Assembly: GCA_003427395.1 (NCBI GenBank)
Contig: BFEA01000069.1
Coordinates: 3,777,706-3,835,256 of the forward strand
DNA from: Chara braunii
Lineage: Eukaryota; Streptophyta; Charophyceae; Charales; Characeae
DNA length: 57,551 nt
Direction of reading: 5' to 3'
The translations under genes were made by a program, and so were the position numbers. Positions 43,668 to 55,138 of this stretch are shown here, in pieces; the stretch's first letter is position 1, and each line of letters begins with the position of its first letter. The notes under the pieces were generated by a model. That model ran no database searches. It saw only the letters and a list, made by a program, of their open reading frames with translations, and was not told the DNA's origin.

Positions 43668-45060
43668 GTGACTGCTCATGAAATGGGGGAAAACTCTGGT
43701 TCAAAGGAAGAAGAAAAATGTGAAAAGAAGGAGAAAGTGATATTTTTCATTTCTGAAGAATATGACGAAAGTTATCAAAAGATTGATAAGAAGATGGAAA
43801 AAGAACAGCTAAAGGAATATTATTGTAAAAATTCAAGGAAGAAATTCAGATTAAAAAGGGGACATCTCTTTGTGGATGGTAAGGGAGGACTACCTCCACT
43901 AAGAGTGGTCCATGGTAAAGAGAGACAGTTAAAGATAATTGTTGCTCTACATGAGGGGGTTGCAGGTGGTCACAGGGCTGGTGAGGCAACATACTCTAAG
44001 AATGTTAAACTCTACTTTTGGCCTGACATGAGAGACATGATTTTCAGATTCTATAAATCATGTGTATTATGTGAGAAAAGGTCTACTACAAGAATGATTG
44101 AACCTTTATTTCCTACTATTTTTGTAGAGTCGGGCAATAGAGTTCATTTAGATCTCATCACCATGCCATTAGGTGGAATGAGATATATACTGAACATGAG
44201 AGATAATTTCTCTGGATATGTTGATGCAAAAACTCTGAAAAGGAAGACAGCCGAGCAAGTGGCTAACTGGATAGAGAAAGTATATCTCAGGTATCCTTTT
44301 ATCAGAGAGTTTGTCTCAGACAGAGGATCAAAGTTGGCTAACTGGATAGAGAAAGTTTATCTCAGGTATCCTTTTATCAGAGAGTTTGTCTCAGACAGAG
44401 GATCAGAGTTCAGAAATGAGATTGTAAGAAGAACTACTCTCAGATTGGGTGTCGGAATTCGATATGTGACAACTTACCATCCTCAAGCGAATGCGCCAGT
44501 CGAGAGAAGTCAGGGTTGCTGTATATGCTGACAACATCACAGTCAAGAGGACTACTGACTATGCTCCATTTACTCTGTGGTATGGTCGATATGCTACTTT
44601 GCCTATTGAAAATATTATCAAGACATAGTCAAGTCAAGAAAGTGACAGAGACTATTCTATTTCAGAGCTCCTCCAGACCAGAATGAGACAAATATCAGAA
44701 GTTGATCAAGCAATGATGAATGCTGCAGAGAGGATAACATCCAGCAGATTATCAGATCAAGAGAGATGGAACAAGAAAAGGTATATAAGAAAGGAGAAAT
44801 TGAAAGTTGGTGATGTTGTTCTTCTGTTCGATAGTTCTCTTGAGACTCAGTGGACTAAACGGTTGGTGCCCAGATGACTTAGTCCTTACAGAATCACAGG
44901 AGAGGCAGAAGGCAAAGTCTATGAGATATCAGAGATTGATGGATCCAGGGTTCACGACATGGTGTCAGCGTCACGACTTCGTAAGTTCATTTTCAGATAC
45001 CCTGATTTGGTCCCTACAGTGACCTCAAAGAGAGGAAAGAAAGGTCAATCATCCAAGTGA
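43668..45060 (+). pseudogene. Giant element integrase with internal duplication
   Basis: Zinc-finger part: LHEGVAGGHRAGEATY, YFWPDMRDMIFRFYKSCVLC (H-H-C-C). Core: RVHLDLITMPLGGMRY (first Asp), EFVSDRGS (second Asp, present twice), YHPQANAPVERSQG (Glu). A frameshift at about 44510 is followed by ADNITVKRTTDYAPFTLWYG, then a KRLVPR-stop-LSPYRITGEAEGKVYE segment, the GPY/F-like C-terminus, ending at 45060. The TGA before LSPYRI probably replaces Trp. Integrase joins the cDNA to the host genome. No chromodomain is seen after it. Confidence 0.85.
44261..44410 (+). repeat. 75-bp in-frame tandem duplication within the integrase core
   Basis: Units 44261-44335 and 44336-44410 differ at two bases. 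Each encodes 25 residues from ANWIEKVYLRYPF to SDRGSK/EF, so the second catalytic Asp is doubled without breaking the frame. Confidence 0.97.
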
Positions 45061-46515
45061 GAGAACAGTTCCAGAGAACTGAGAGAAAAGTACTGTAAGA
45101 CAATGAGACAACAAGACTGAATGTTTCGCAGACTGTGATCGTTCTTGCATGGTCAATTCAGCATTTCAATTCTTTGCATGTCAGTTAATTTTCTATTTCA
45201 GCAAGCAGCAGAGCTAATGAGACTATATTTTTGATGCAAAGCTACAGTTGATCCATGAGTCTCAAGTCCCTGAGAGTGGGGGATAACTGTGAGATACAGT
45301 TTTTGTGAGCATTGACGCAATGTCAAGGATCTGAGGAACTCATGGCTGTGGCACATCAGAAGATGCAATCAGTATTATTCTTATGATAAAGAGAAAAACA
45401 CGATGGGCATAAAGAAGTTCAGTTTTGTCTGACCGAGAGTTGTCGGCAGAAGGGCTTCGTGTCTCTTGACTAAGTTGTCCATCCAAGAAATTCAGATGAG
45501 GACAGACATAAAGAAGTCCAGCTTTACCTGACTAAAAGTTGTCAATAGAGGGGTTTTTTGTTTCTTAACTAAGTTGCTTGTCTTCACTCAGATGAGGGAA
45601 GAGGCCTCTCTGAGATTAACATTTCAACATTTCCTTGGGACCGACGGGACGTCTCTTGGAAAAGAAATTCCCAGCTGAGGGAAGGGACCTCTCTGGGGTC
45701 AGCATTGAGCACCCTTCTTAAGGCTGAAGGGAGGTATCGGGTAAGGGTTTGGTGTTGTTGTTCAGTGTCTCCTGAGACCGAAGGGACGTCTCTTGGGGAA
45801 TGTTTGTCATGTTATGGGGCATTGGCAATCTGCTTGTGGGTTATAGTATGCTTGCCTGATTGTTTGTGTTTGGAATCTTCTTCTCTAACTTAAAAATGCG
45901 TTGATTGTCAAGGTCAGCCAGAGCCTTACCGCAGTAGGTTGCAATTTGGTGGGGGCAGCAGGTCCCCGACGCGAATGTCGAATTCCGTAGTCGACTGAGG
46001 CTAGAGGATGCAATCCAGTAAGGTTCGCCAGAGCCTTGAATCGTAGTTAGACTGGGTCATAGGTTCAATAATCTGGGCGGGGCAGCCAGCGCCCTTGGCT
46101 AAAAACTGATGGGTGACCCGGTCCCCGACCGCAGTGGTCAAATCCGGGTTCGGGACAGTTTGACTGACGAGAGGTCTACTATCACAGGGTGACCAGACCC
46201 GCTATAGTCTGGGTGTCCTGGCAAGAGTGCCAAAGGGCTGCCATACTCAAGTAGTGGGTATGCTGGTCCTGACCTGGAGGCAGGTAAAAGGGGTTGTCAA
46301 GACAAATGGTTTGACTAGTCCTGGCCTGAGGCGGGCCGAATGAGGTATGTTAGATTGATGGGACGTCTGTCATTCCTGGCCAGTGGTGGGCCAAAACCAA
46401 GGCAATCAATAACTCTTAGGTGTGAAGAATTGTCTTGCTGTGTTTATTATTTTATTATTTTATTTTATTCTGGGTTTTATTTTGTTTACTTGTTGCTTGG
46501 CTGATAATTATTGAG
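45061..46515 (+). other. 3' spacer with internal direct repeats, non-coding
   Basis: Two ~75-bp units (about 45411-45482 and 45510-45592) share AAAGAAGT(T/C)CAG and CTAAGTTG. GATGAGGGAAGAGGCCTCTC-like and GACGTCTCTTGG repeats follow (45600-45810). CTGGCC...GGGCC motifs recur at 46265-46395. No coding domain is seen. Confidence 0.65.
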
Positions 46516-46622
46516 CTGCGTAGCACGGCGAACGTGTACGCGCCACTTCATGTTCGCGTGATCGTGTTCGCGCGTTCGCGCGAACAGCTCGCGAACATGT
46601 TCGGGCGAACATAACTTTTTTT

Positions 46623-46658
<36 letters not shown>

Positions 46659-46873
46659 TTCGGTTTTGGATTTTGAACTCGTGATTGGTTACAAATGTGA
46701 ACATGACTCCAAGGCAAACTTTGCTTGTATTGTTATTTTACATAACATATATTTTTTTCAGATTTTTTTGAGAATTTCATTATTATTATTTTTTTTAATA
46801 CTTTTTATGTTCGCGTTCGAAGGGTTCTGGGCGCTTGTTCGCGTTTGCCTCCGAACGCGAACACGGTGCTACG
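46516..46873. mobile_element. Mutator-like MITE, ~358 bp, nested in the spacer
   Basis: The ends CGTAGCACGGCGAAC (from 46519) and, in reverse complement, CGTAGCACCGTGTTCG (to 46873) are inverted repeats. Outside are TAATTATTGAG (46505-46515) and TAATTACTGAG (46874-46884), 10 of 11 identical. A 9-11-bp duplication is typical of Mutator-like elements. Subterminal zones are packed with TTCGCG/CGCGAA motifs. A run of ~29 A lies at 46625-46653. No transposase. Confidence 0.55.
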
Positions 46874-46884
46874 TAATTACTGAG

Positions 46885-47393
46885 GTATCTGCTTGCTGGG
46901 GCATAGTCTGTTGTCTGTGGGACTCGCTGTTTTGCAGGTATGTAAAGACTTATCTGAAGTTCCCAGACCAGAGAAAATAAAAAGGGGTTTGGTATCCCAT
47001 TCCTTCTATCTGAGAAGTTGAGGAGACGCCTCACTCAGACCAAAGAAAAAAGAAAGGTTTTGGTATGCCCTGCTCCCAGCGTGGCAGACTAGACAAGTGT
47101 CCCAAGCGTTGATACCAGACTGACAATGTTTCGATTTTACGATCAAGATGGAGGTGAAGGTAACCTTTCCCTGCCATAAAGTTCAGATTGAGAACAAATT
47201 TCAGAATGACAAGAAATCAAAATCAGCAGTGAACGAGAAAATGGAAACATAATCCTTCTTAAATTTATTTCGTGGCCGACAAGCGACCTGGTTCACGAGG
47301 AACCTGCATCCCCGGCCTCAAGGTGTTTAAACTCTCAAGCCAGGGAGGCTATGAAGTAAGGCATGAAACTGAAGGGCTGGAAGGGGAATTGAC
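46885..47393 (+). other. 3' spacer, no recognisable feature
   Basis: No coding motif. AGACCA(G)AGAAAA...GGTTTTGGTAT phrases at about 46970 and 47038 suggest another eroded direct repeat. Confidence 0.4.
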
Positions 47394-48098
47394 TCAGAAG
47401 GTTGAGAAAAAATCACGCTTATACAAGATATAGAAGATCGCCATAAGCTCGACCTGAAGTAGAGAAAGAAGAAAGAAGATGCTGAAAAGGATGCAGTTAT
47501 CGGGATGAGGGGTAGAGGGAGCAGCACAAGGAACGGAGGGGACAATTACTAAGGCCCTACTCGCCGTAGGAGTGATGGGGGCTCTGGGAGTGTAAGGAGC
47601 GGAGGAAGTGTTGGGCGCGCCGTAGCGCGCCTCGAACTTCTTCTGGAAGTACTTCATCCTATCTGGGGATGGAGTTCTTTCGCACCACGTTGTTATTGAG
47701 TGGCGAAGGTAAGGCCTTGAATAAGCACTATAGCCACGCGGCTCGTCCTCCTCCTCCTCTGAACTATACTCGCGTCGTGTACGAGCTGGCGGCTCTTCAC
47801 GCGCCTCCCCACTTCTACCACCCCTTCCTCTTCCCTGTCCCTTACGTGCTTCAGGCATGGTGCGAGATTGAGCGTTGTTTAAGGAAAGGATGAACGAAGA
47901 AAGATGTACAGCAAGGGAACTACAAAAAGGGGTAAAGGAAAGAAAAGGGTAGTGGCGCAGGCCACGCAGTGACGCCTCATGCACGATAAGAGGGAGAGAA
48001 GAAAAGAAAAGGAGATGCAATGAAAAGGGAGGAAAAAAGAAAAAGATGATACGGTAAGAAAAGGATGGCGGTCGTAAAAACACTACGGCAAGTCGCAT
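47394..48098 (-). CDS. Antisense ORF (234 codons) between integrase and 3' LTR, unknown
   Basis: The frame is open on the strand opposite to gag-pol. The first 80 codons are hydrophobic and Phe-rich; an internal Met at residue 81 (47858) starts a more protein-like part: MPEARKGQGRGRGGRSGEAR, SSEEEEDEPRGYSAYS, RMKYFQKKFEARYG, then Thr/Pro/Ala-rich sequence. This is an Arg/Gly-rich then acidic domain. Antisense ORFs in the same position are known in some large plant Tat-lineage elements (from memory). It could equally be a captured exon or the N-terminus of a foreign gag. No family recognised. Confidence 0.35.
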   Translation of the reverse strand: MRLAVVFLRPPSFSYRIIFFFFPPFSLHLLFFSSLPLIVHEASLRGLRHYPFLSFTPFCSSLAVHLSSFILSLNNAQSRTMPEARKGQGRGRGGRSGEAREEPPARTRREYSSEEEEDEPRGYSAYSRPYLRHSITTWCERTPSPDRMKYFQKKFEARYGAPNTSSAPYTPRAPITPTASRALVIVPSVPCAAPSTPHPDNCILFSIFFLLSLLQVELMAIFYILYKRDFFSTF

Positions 48099-48174
48099 GA
48101 TACGAAGGAAATGAATGAGACTCCTAAACTATGCGTTGTTCTATACTGATCGCCCCACGTGTTTTGACCCAATA

Positions 48175-48306
48175 TATCTAATCTTTGGTGCAATTGCTGG
48201 AGTAATGGGCACATGCTTCTCTGTACTAATTCGCATGGAATTAGCACAGCCAGGAAATCAAATTCTTGGTGGAAATCATCAACTTTATAATGTGTTAATA
48301 ACAGCG
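48175..48306 (+). pseudogene. cox1: Mitochondrial cox1 fragment (NUMT), 132 bp
   Basis: The segment translates without stop as [29 protein letters not shown] and [15 protein letters not shown], 44 codons of the highly conserved N-terminal part of cytochrome c oxidase subunit 1. Flanking codons on both sides do not belong to cox1. The full protein is ~520 residues, so this is a small piece of mitochondrial DNA inserted in nuclear DNA. It ends 27 bp before the 3' LTR of the giant element. The lack of any visible lesion suggests a recent insertion. Confidence 0.9.
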
Positions 48307-48333
48307 GGGACGCTGGGTGGGGGTTTGGTATCA
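48307..48333 (+). other. Candidate polypurine tract region
   Basis: GGGACGCTGGGTGGGGGT lies just upstream of the 3' LTR. It is G-rich but interrupted by pyrimidines, so it is a weak polypurine tract. Confidence 0.35.
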
Positions 48334-51300
48334 TGTCGGAGGGTCCGACCCTCCTCTGCGTACCAAGTCCCTGCATGGTACCAACTTTTTGCTTCGACGA
48401 TTGTGACCTGTAGTTGTGTTTCTGAATCTCTACAAACCCTAGTACCCAGACTGTACCTTGACGTGGACCAGTCCTGTTGGTGTCTGCCTCAACAAAGGGG
48501 GGGGGTGGGCCACATGACTTTCCTTTGGTCCACGCAGGCTCGGCGCCCTGCTGTACAGCAGAGCACTACCAGTCTGTGATCGTGGTAGCCGCAAGGCTCG
48601 CCCTGGGACGCGGAGATAGAAGGACGGGTGCGACTTTTTCTACTGTGCGTCGAGTGTCCCTCTGGTAGGTTATGGGTTGGATGCTTGGAGCGGTGGTCAT
48701 TGTCGCGAAAACTGGAATATAAAAAGAAAAAGAAGTGAAAAGAAAGTTAAAGGTCTAATCCGTGCGACTGAACTGCCAGCCTTAATTTGGGGAAATCTGA
48801 CGGCCACTAGTTCTCTTGTCGTCACGTTTTTCGTTCTTTTCTTTACTATTATTACTATTATTAATTATTATTATTATCTTACCGGTTTCCCAGACGAGGC
48901 TTTCCCTTTTGGTCTTTGTCACTTCGCGGGAAGGCCAAACGGTTTGAAATTCAAGCGCGGCTGCAGTCTGTGGCCTAGACTGATTTCGCCTGTCATGTTG
49001 GTACTGATGGTTGGGAGGCTCGAGTGGCTGCCGCGTGGTAGGACCCCAAAAGAGGGGCAACCCGCGACCGCATCGGTAGGAAGCTTATCACCCTCCGTGG
49101 AGGGTCATAAGCCCCCTCCTTGCCATCGGACACGAGTACCCGTCAGGGATAGGCCAGCAGGCGCGTTTTGAGGGGAGGAAAGCGCTTGTCGGTATCCAGT
49201 TATGGGACCTCTGTTTTTGACCATGGTCACGTAGTGATGATTAGTGACTGATGGTGGCATAGTAAGTTCGGCCCGCACTTCGACTGTTGAGTTTCGGTCT
49301 TCCGTGTTTTATAGATTATTTAGTTTTATTGTGTTTTATATTTTGGAGCATTAAAACTATTAATGTGAGGGAATTTTGAAAGAAAAGCCAAAGCTGAACT
49401 CTTCGTTTAGAACACGGGATCATGGCGAGTGGTGAGCCTATAAAGGGATGAGGCAAATGAGTCTTTGGCTGTGGGTAGGTAGCAGCGTGCAGGCCACTTT
49501 TACTGTGCTGACGCCATTGGCCTGAGAACGGTGCGCAGTATGCGCCTGCATGCACGTGTGCTGAGTACCGAGCTGTGTCTATCTGGCAATCGCCTATGGC
49601 ACGCAGCAATGACTTGCACGGCTACCGACCGAATTACTGGAAGTACACTACTCGCGGGTCTCCTATGTCTGGCGAAGGTCCCAGGATCACTACGATCCTG
49701 AGTTACTGCGGGGGAGATGAGGCGAGTCTAAAGGTTGTCGTAGAGGGAGCGAGAGAATAGGAAATGAAGGGGGACCAGAGACTACAGTTGGCCGTCATGG
49801 AATCTAAGAACCGGGCGAAGAGAAGGATGGAGAGGGATGGGGTCACGGAGGTTCGAGTGACCATTATTTATCACGAGGTTGAAACCTCGAGAGACACGGT
49901 GGAGCGCGAGCAACGACACCTGGACCGCGACTCGGAAGCGGAAAGCGAAGCCAATGACCGAGAGACTGATCTTCAGTCTTGGAATAGACCAGGTCAGGTT
50001 CGCCAAAATCACCCGTTGGCGGGCTCAGCGGAGGGCAGACCCGAGGTGAGCTCGCAACGACGTACGGACTGAGAACCGAAAGACAGTTACGAGTCGTGGA
50101 GAGGAAAAAGAGAGGGGCTACGAACAAGAGAGAGAGAGTTGACCTTCGGGGGCATGCGTGAGATGAGAGAGGATGGATGTGCGCGCGTGCAAGGGCTACA
50201 GGGAGTGCTCGGAGTGTTGACATCATCATTGACTACCGCGAGCGGGGGTGAGAGTGGTCCACACGTGGCGCTCCGCGTCGATTGAGTCGCGATGAGTCTT
50301 CATGACGGGAAGGGCTCTTCATGTGGGCATATACTTGTTGACGTCAACCGTGCTTGCGCCGCTTGCTTCCCTAGTTTTCTGTGCTCACTGCGCATCCTGG
50401 GTTTTGTGAGGGGCAATGGTTGTCAGTTGTCGCTCCCGTGTCCTCACGCGACGTTTTGCGCCTGCTGAGCAGTGGTGGGTCTTCACAACGTGGCTGGGGA
50501 TCAGAAGTTGTGTGTGAGAGAGAGAGAGAGGGGGAGATCGTAGCGAAAAGTGTAGTAGCTCCGGTTGATGTCAACTCGTTCCTTACGCAAGCGGGTAATG
50601 CCGACTTCCTATGTACATACGGTCGATGCGAGCGCAGATGCATGGCGATAGATTGGCTTCTGGGTGATGATCTTGGGCTGTGCTTGGCTCCGAGTACTTT
50701 GTGGTGTGACGGGGGATGAGGTACTCAGAGGGAGTGTGGGCGGTTCCCCTCTGTCGTGCATCCAGTCATGAGCTCACGCGTGCTTTTCGGAAGACAAAGC
50801 TCCTCGCCCTAGTGCTAGAACGGTTGGTACCCCTTCCTGTTATGTTCGTGATGTTCATGATGTAAGGGTGACGTTTTCACACTTATCTTGGTATTGTTGT
50901 TGACGTCACTCGTCTTTGGAGTAGCGATTGCCTTTCCTATTGTTTCGCATTGACGAGTCACGGTTCGACGAGAGATGTTTAATTTCGTGAAAAAAAGAGT
51001 GAGGGTAATACATGTGGAGGACATGAAGGTATTTTGGCCAAGGCGATTGTGTAATTCAGTGTACGGGGGAAGGTGGCCCGGCTAGGTTCTTGTGAGTTAG
51101 AAGCGAACACGAGTGACCAACGAACCTGCTCGGAAGTATCAACTGAGTTCGCTTGGTCAGCTAATGATCCATTGATGACCGCCAACTTCCTCAAATTGGC
51201 CATAGTCAGATATGACCTTGGCCACTTGGGGTTTGACGAGAGGAGCGGTAAGAGAGGATTGTTGTGCCTCTCCTACTTAATTCTTGTGCAGTTTGGGTTT

Positions 51301-52764
51301 CGCCTTACTAACGTATAGAAGGCTTGCAAGGGTGAAACGCTGATCAAAGCCGAGCATATGTATAATCCGTGTGAGGTGGGGAGCACGCGCCCTTGACTGG
51401 GTGTGAGCGAGTGAGAAAAGAGCAGTTGACATCAACAATGCTTCGTCCACGAGCAATGTGCTATGCTCACTAGCTCTCACCTCTCGAGCGAATGTGACCT
51501 CGGCGGGTAAAGGTTAAGGCCTGGCTGAGAAGATGAGTGAGCAGGTGGAGCTGACGGGGAACACAGATACTCGAGGCTCTACTTGATGAAAGAGGTAGAT
51601 GAGGGGGTTGTATAAAGGTCTTCGACCCCTTATAGTCTCCCTTGTTCTGAGAATCTTGAACCCTCTCTACTCGAAGTATTGGTCCGTGGCTCTAGCTGGG
51701 GGTAGCTTTCCCCAATCAAGTTCGCTTGAGCCTCTCTCCGCTCTCTCTCTTTTTGTAACGAGCATCAATTGTTGGTTTTGAGTTTGTCGGCTAAGTCCTT
51801 ACTTGATAGTTACTCGTTGTCAATCAAATATGAGCTGTCGATTAACCATAATTGAGAAGCGTTGAACACACAGTCGCACTTCAGGTGACTGAAAGAAAAG
51901 GGAAAAGGATACAAGAGAGATGGGCAGAGGGGTATGCGAAGGAAGCAGAAGTTCATTGCGTTCTGTATTTTAGTGAAAGTTAGCAGACAGGCTGGTGGGC
52001 TGGACGAAAAAGCGACTATAAGCATCTGGCATTGCTCGTTTAACAAGTAATTTTCAGTTTATAAGATAAAATTAAAATAGAAATCCCGCCTATACTTTGC
52101 AAAGGAAACATGATCTTGGCTTTGGTATGAACGTGTGGGTGATAGGTGGGAAAGAGCCGACGAGCACGGAAAAGGATAACGTATTTGCTCACGAACTTCC
52201 TGGTAGACGGGGACTTACTCGGTGATTGACTAGGACCAGCTCAGCAGTGTCGTACCGGAAGAGCTGTCAGCAGGCTGATGCAGGGATCTGGTCACCACAC
52301 TGATTCTGGACTCGAGTTAACTCCTTTGTTTGCAGAAACATACATTAAATTGAGCATGTCCGTAAATTACATGGTGACTCTCTTTGTTCTTGTTTCAACG
52401 CTGCAATAAGATTGGTTTACCCAACCCAACACGAGGGTCCAATGTTCATCCGACTTGCCACCAAAGAGGAGGGACCTTAACGTCGGCCTCGGGACGCTCA
52501 GTCGGCGGTAACAACAACTTACACTGCGTGAAGAAGGCAAAATAATAAGTCCTGAGTGACGTTTACCCCTTCAATTAGACCCTTACTAATTGGGTTTCGG
52601 CCTGATTGAAGACGGGTGAGCGTCAATAAAAGTTCATTTGCAAGCTCGCTAGAGCCCTGTGCCTCCTACGAGTAGGGATTAAGAAATTTTGGTCTATTCG
52701 TGCAGAACGAGCAGAAATAGTCCTATGCGGTGTTGTGATCGTTTTTTTTTTCCCCAGAGTAATG

Positions 52765-52975
52765 ATACCACATTCAGACAACTCAAACCAGATTCAGACA
52801 ACTCAGACCAGACTCAGACAACTCAGACCAGACTCACACAACTCAAACCAGACTCAGACAACTCAAACCAGACTCAGACAACTCAAACCAGACTCAGACA
52901 ACTTAAACCAGATTCGGACGACTCAAACCAGACTCAGACAACTCAAACCAGATTAAAACGACTTAAACCAAACTC
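52765..52975 (+). repeat. 20-bp tandem array in the 3' LTR
   Basis: About 11 copies of the same 20-bp unit as at 34523-34735, with a slightly different distribution of variants. Confidence 0.95.
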
Positions 52976-53879
52976 ATCCGGACTCTGACAGTGACGGACT
53001 TAGACAGCCCTCCGCAGACTCAAGCGGAAATCTGACAGGCTGACAAAATAGACTTAGCGAACTCAGGCTATCTCAAAATTCGTCTGATATCCGGCAAGAT
53101 CAGTCACACTCAATTTTCAGGCTCTGCATATTCAGGTTTAGACACGGGGGGTAAACTTAGGCTTGGCAGATTTAGTGAAGACCTGCGGACCTAGAAAAAT
53201 TTGTAGACATAGGGGAGACCTATGGTTTTGGTAAGATCTGCAGGTCTACAAACTCGACAATAGACCCAATGAGGGGCTTATCAGTGGACCATACCGAGTC
53301 TGTCTTGTGGTCTGGTATGATTTAAAAACCGACCAGCCGAGAAAGAATCAGGAGCAGGCTACTTTCAAACCCTCAGCACAGGTTAGCTAACATAAGGACC
53401 AGCCATCAGTCAGATGTTTGAAGGAGACTGTGAAATTGGCATGACTCAGATTCGGCTATTATATCACTGAGACAAAAGAAGCCTGCGTCTAATATATCAA
53501 TTAGTCATTCACTTGAGTAGTAATTCGACAAACCAGGCGGTGAAGGGTCGTCCATCAGGTTTTGGTGGTCTGAAGTGCGAACTCGACGCTTACTTGTCAA
53601 CTCTACTCGTCAATTCGAACCAAACTGCAAAGAAACAAGTAATTTTATTCAGCTTCGAAAGCATTCTTGATGAATCTGTTTCGGTCGGATTATGACCTGT
53701 CACACGATCAGAGCAGTTTTGATATTAATGCAAAAAACAGGAAGACGATTCTTGCAGACCGATGTCAATGGTTTCACAATGGGACGGACTCTTAAGGATA
53801 AGTTTAATATTAGTTCTTAACTGAAAGAGCAAAGAGGAGAACTCTGATCAGCTCTAGCAAGTTAGACTGTCGAGCAAAC

Positions 53880-54125
53880 ATGAAAGGTAGTGAGGTGCTA
53901 GTTGTAAAGTGCAGTTCTGTCACGGACAAGAAAAGGGGATGGAAGGAGGAGGCGTATCTGGATGTAGACTCCCATAGGCAGGTTCAATGCGAACATGCAG
54001 TTCGGAAGGTAAAAGCGAAAAAATACATTGAATATGTGATTTATTTCTACGGGTTAGATGGCAGACTGCACAGTACCGACTCTTCACTAGAGAGTGTGGA
54101 ACGGGTCAGGGCGAGCCTCGCGTGA
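53880..54125 (+). CDS. 81-codon LTR ORF, 3' LTR copy
   Basis: The same length and frame as the ORF at 35637, from MKGSEVLVVKCSS to VERVRASLA, with about nine amino-acid differences and no stop or indel. The reading frame has survived in both LTRs, unlike the larger ORF downstream. Unknown function; possibly a short member of the leader-domain family. Confidence 0.35.
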   Translation: MKGSEVLVVKCSSVTDKKRGWKEEAYLDVDSHRQVQCEHAVRKVKAKKYIEYVIYFYGLDGRLHSTDSSLESVERVRASLA

Positions 54126-54429
54126 GATCAAGTAATACCTGAGTTACCATCTCCGGAACTCTATCAACATCTAACAAGCAAGCGCTTTCCACAATCTGCA
54201 GTTTCTTCTATGGTACTGTGACATGTGAATCAACGACGTCATGACTTAATATATCAACGTTCATTCGATCAGCATTCTATCAGCATTTAGTCAACATTCA
54301 AACAGCATTTAATCAGCATTCAACTGCTGTCCAATCGGCATTCAGTCAGCAATCTCGGCAGCATTCGGTTCCCAGCCAAGCATCTAGTCGGTTTGAGTAA
54401 GACTTTAGCCTACTTTCACTCAGTCACTC

Positions 54430-55138
54430 GTCAGTCAAAAACCAGTTTCCTTCCTTCTGTGAGAAAATATCAGTTTAATTGAGATCAGGAGTGAGATCAA
54501 TCCCTTTTCAGTCGGGCAGTCCGTCCTCGACAGTCTCAATCAGGTAGCCTCAAATAAAGTTTCCCATATAGTTATGCCAAGATCGACGACTTCAAGCGCG
54601 GGGATCTATCAATCTTCGTCACTCTCACAAAATTTGCGGGAGGTGCAGTCAAGGACCTGAGGGTATATCTGAAGAAAGGGAATGAGACACATCCGCACTT
54701 TGACGCTGTTTGGGTGGCAGAAGCGAGGTTCGTACAGTGGAAAGCTGGGAGACTCAAGGGGGACTCGAAGCTGGTCTACAACTTTGGCCCCAAGCTCTTT
54801 ACAGACACCCCAAACCTGCAATTGCTTACTATTTCACTGACGGATCATACTGGGGTGACCTTGTAGACCTAGCCAAGAGGTACATCTGCCCTGCAGTGAT
54901 CGATTACGAAGCAGTGACTAAGCCATCCGAGTTTTCACATCTCAGACGGGGAATCTTCTCTCAACCGTATCTTCTTACACTATTGGAGGAGTTTTGCGCC
55001 ATGGTCGACTTTCGCATCATGGGACTTGGATGAAAATGCTCAGAGCTTGCAGGCTTCAGGTGTTTCTACATACAGAGGCCACGACCTCAGAGAGTACGGA
55101 GACATGGCAAGAAGCCCAAACGACAGACAACAAAGTGA
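54430..55138 (+). pseudogene. Broken 3' LTR copy of the 236-codon ORF
   Basis: Compared with 36187-36897, the start ATG reads GTC, codon 11 is TGA instead of TCA, a base is lost near 54556, and another near 54805. Long stretches remain recognisable (DLVDLAKRYICPAVIDYEAV in one frame). The basic C-terminal region is preserved at DNA level. Confidence 0.85.
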
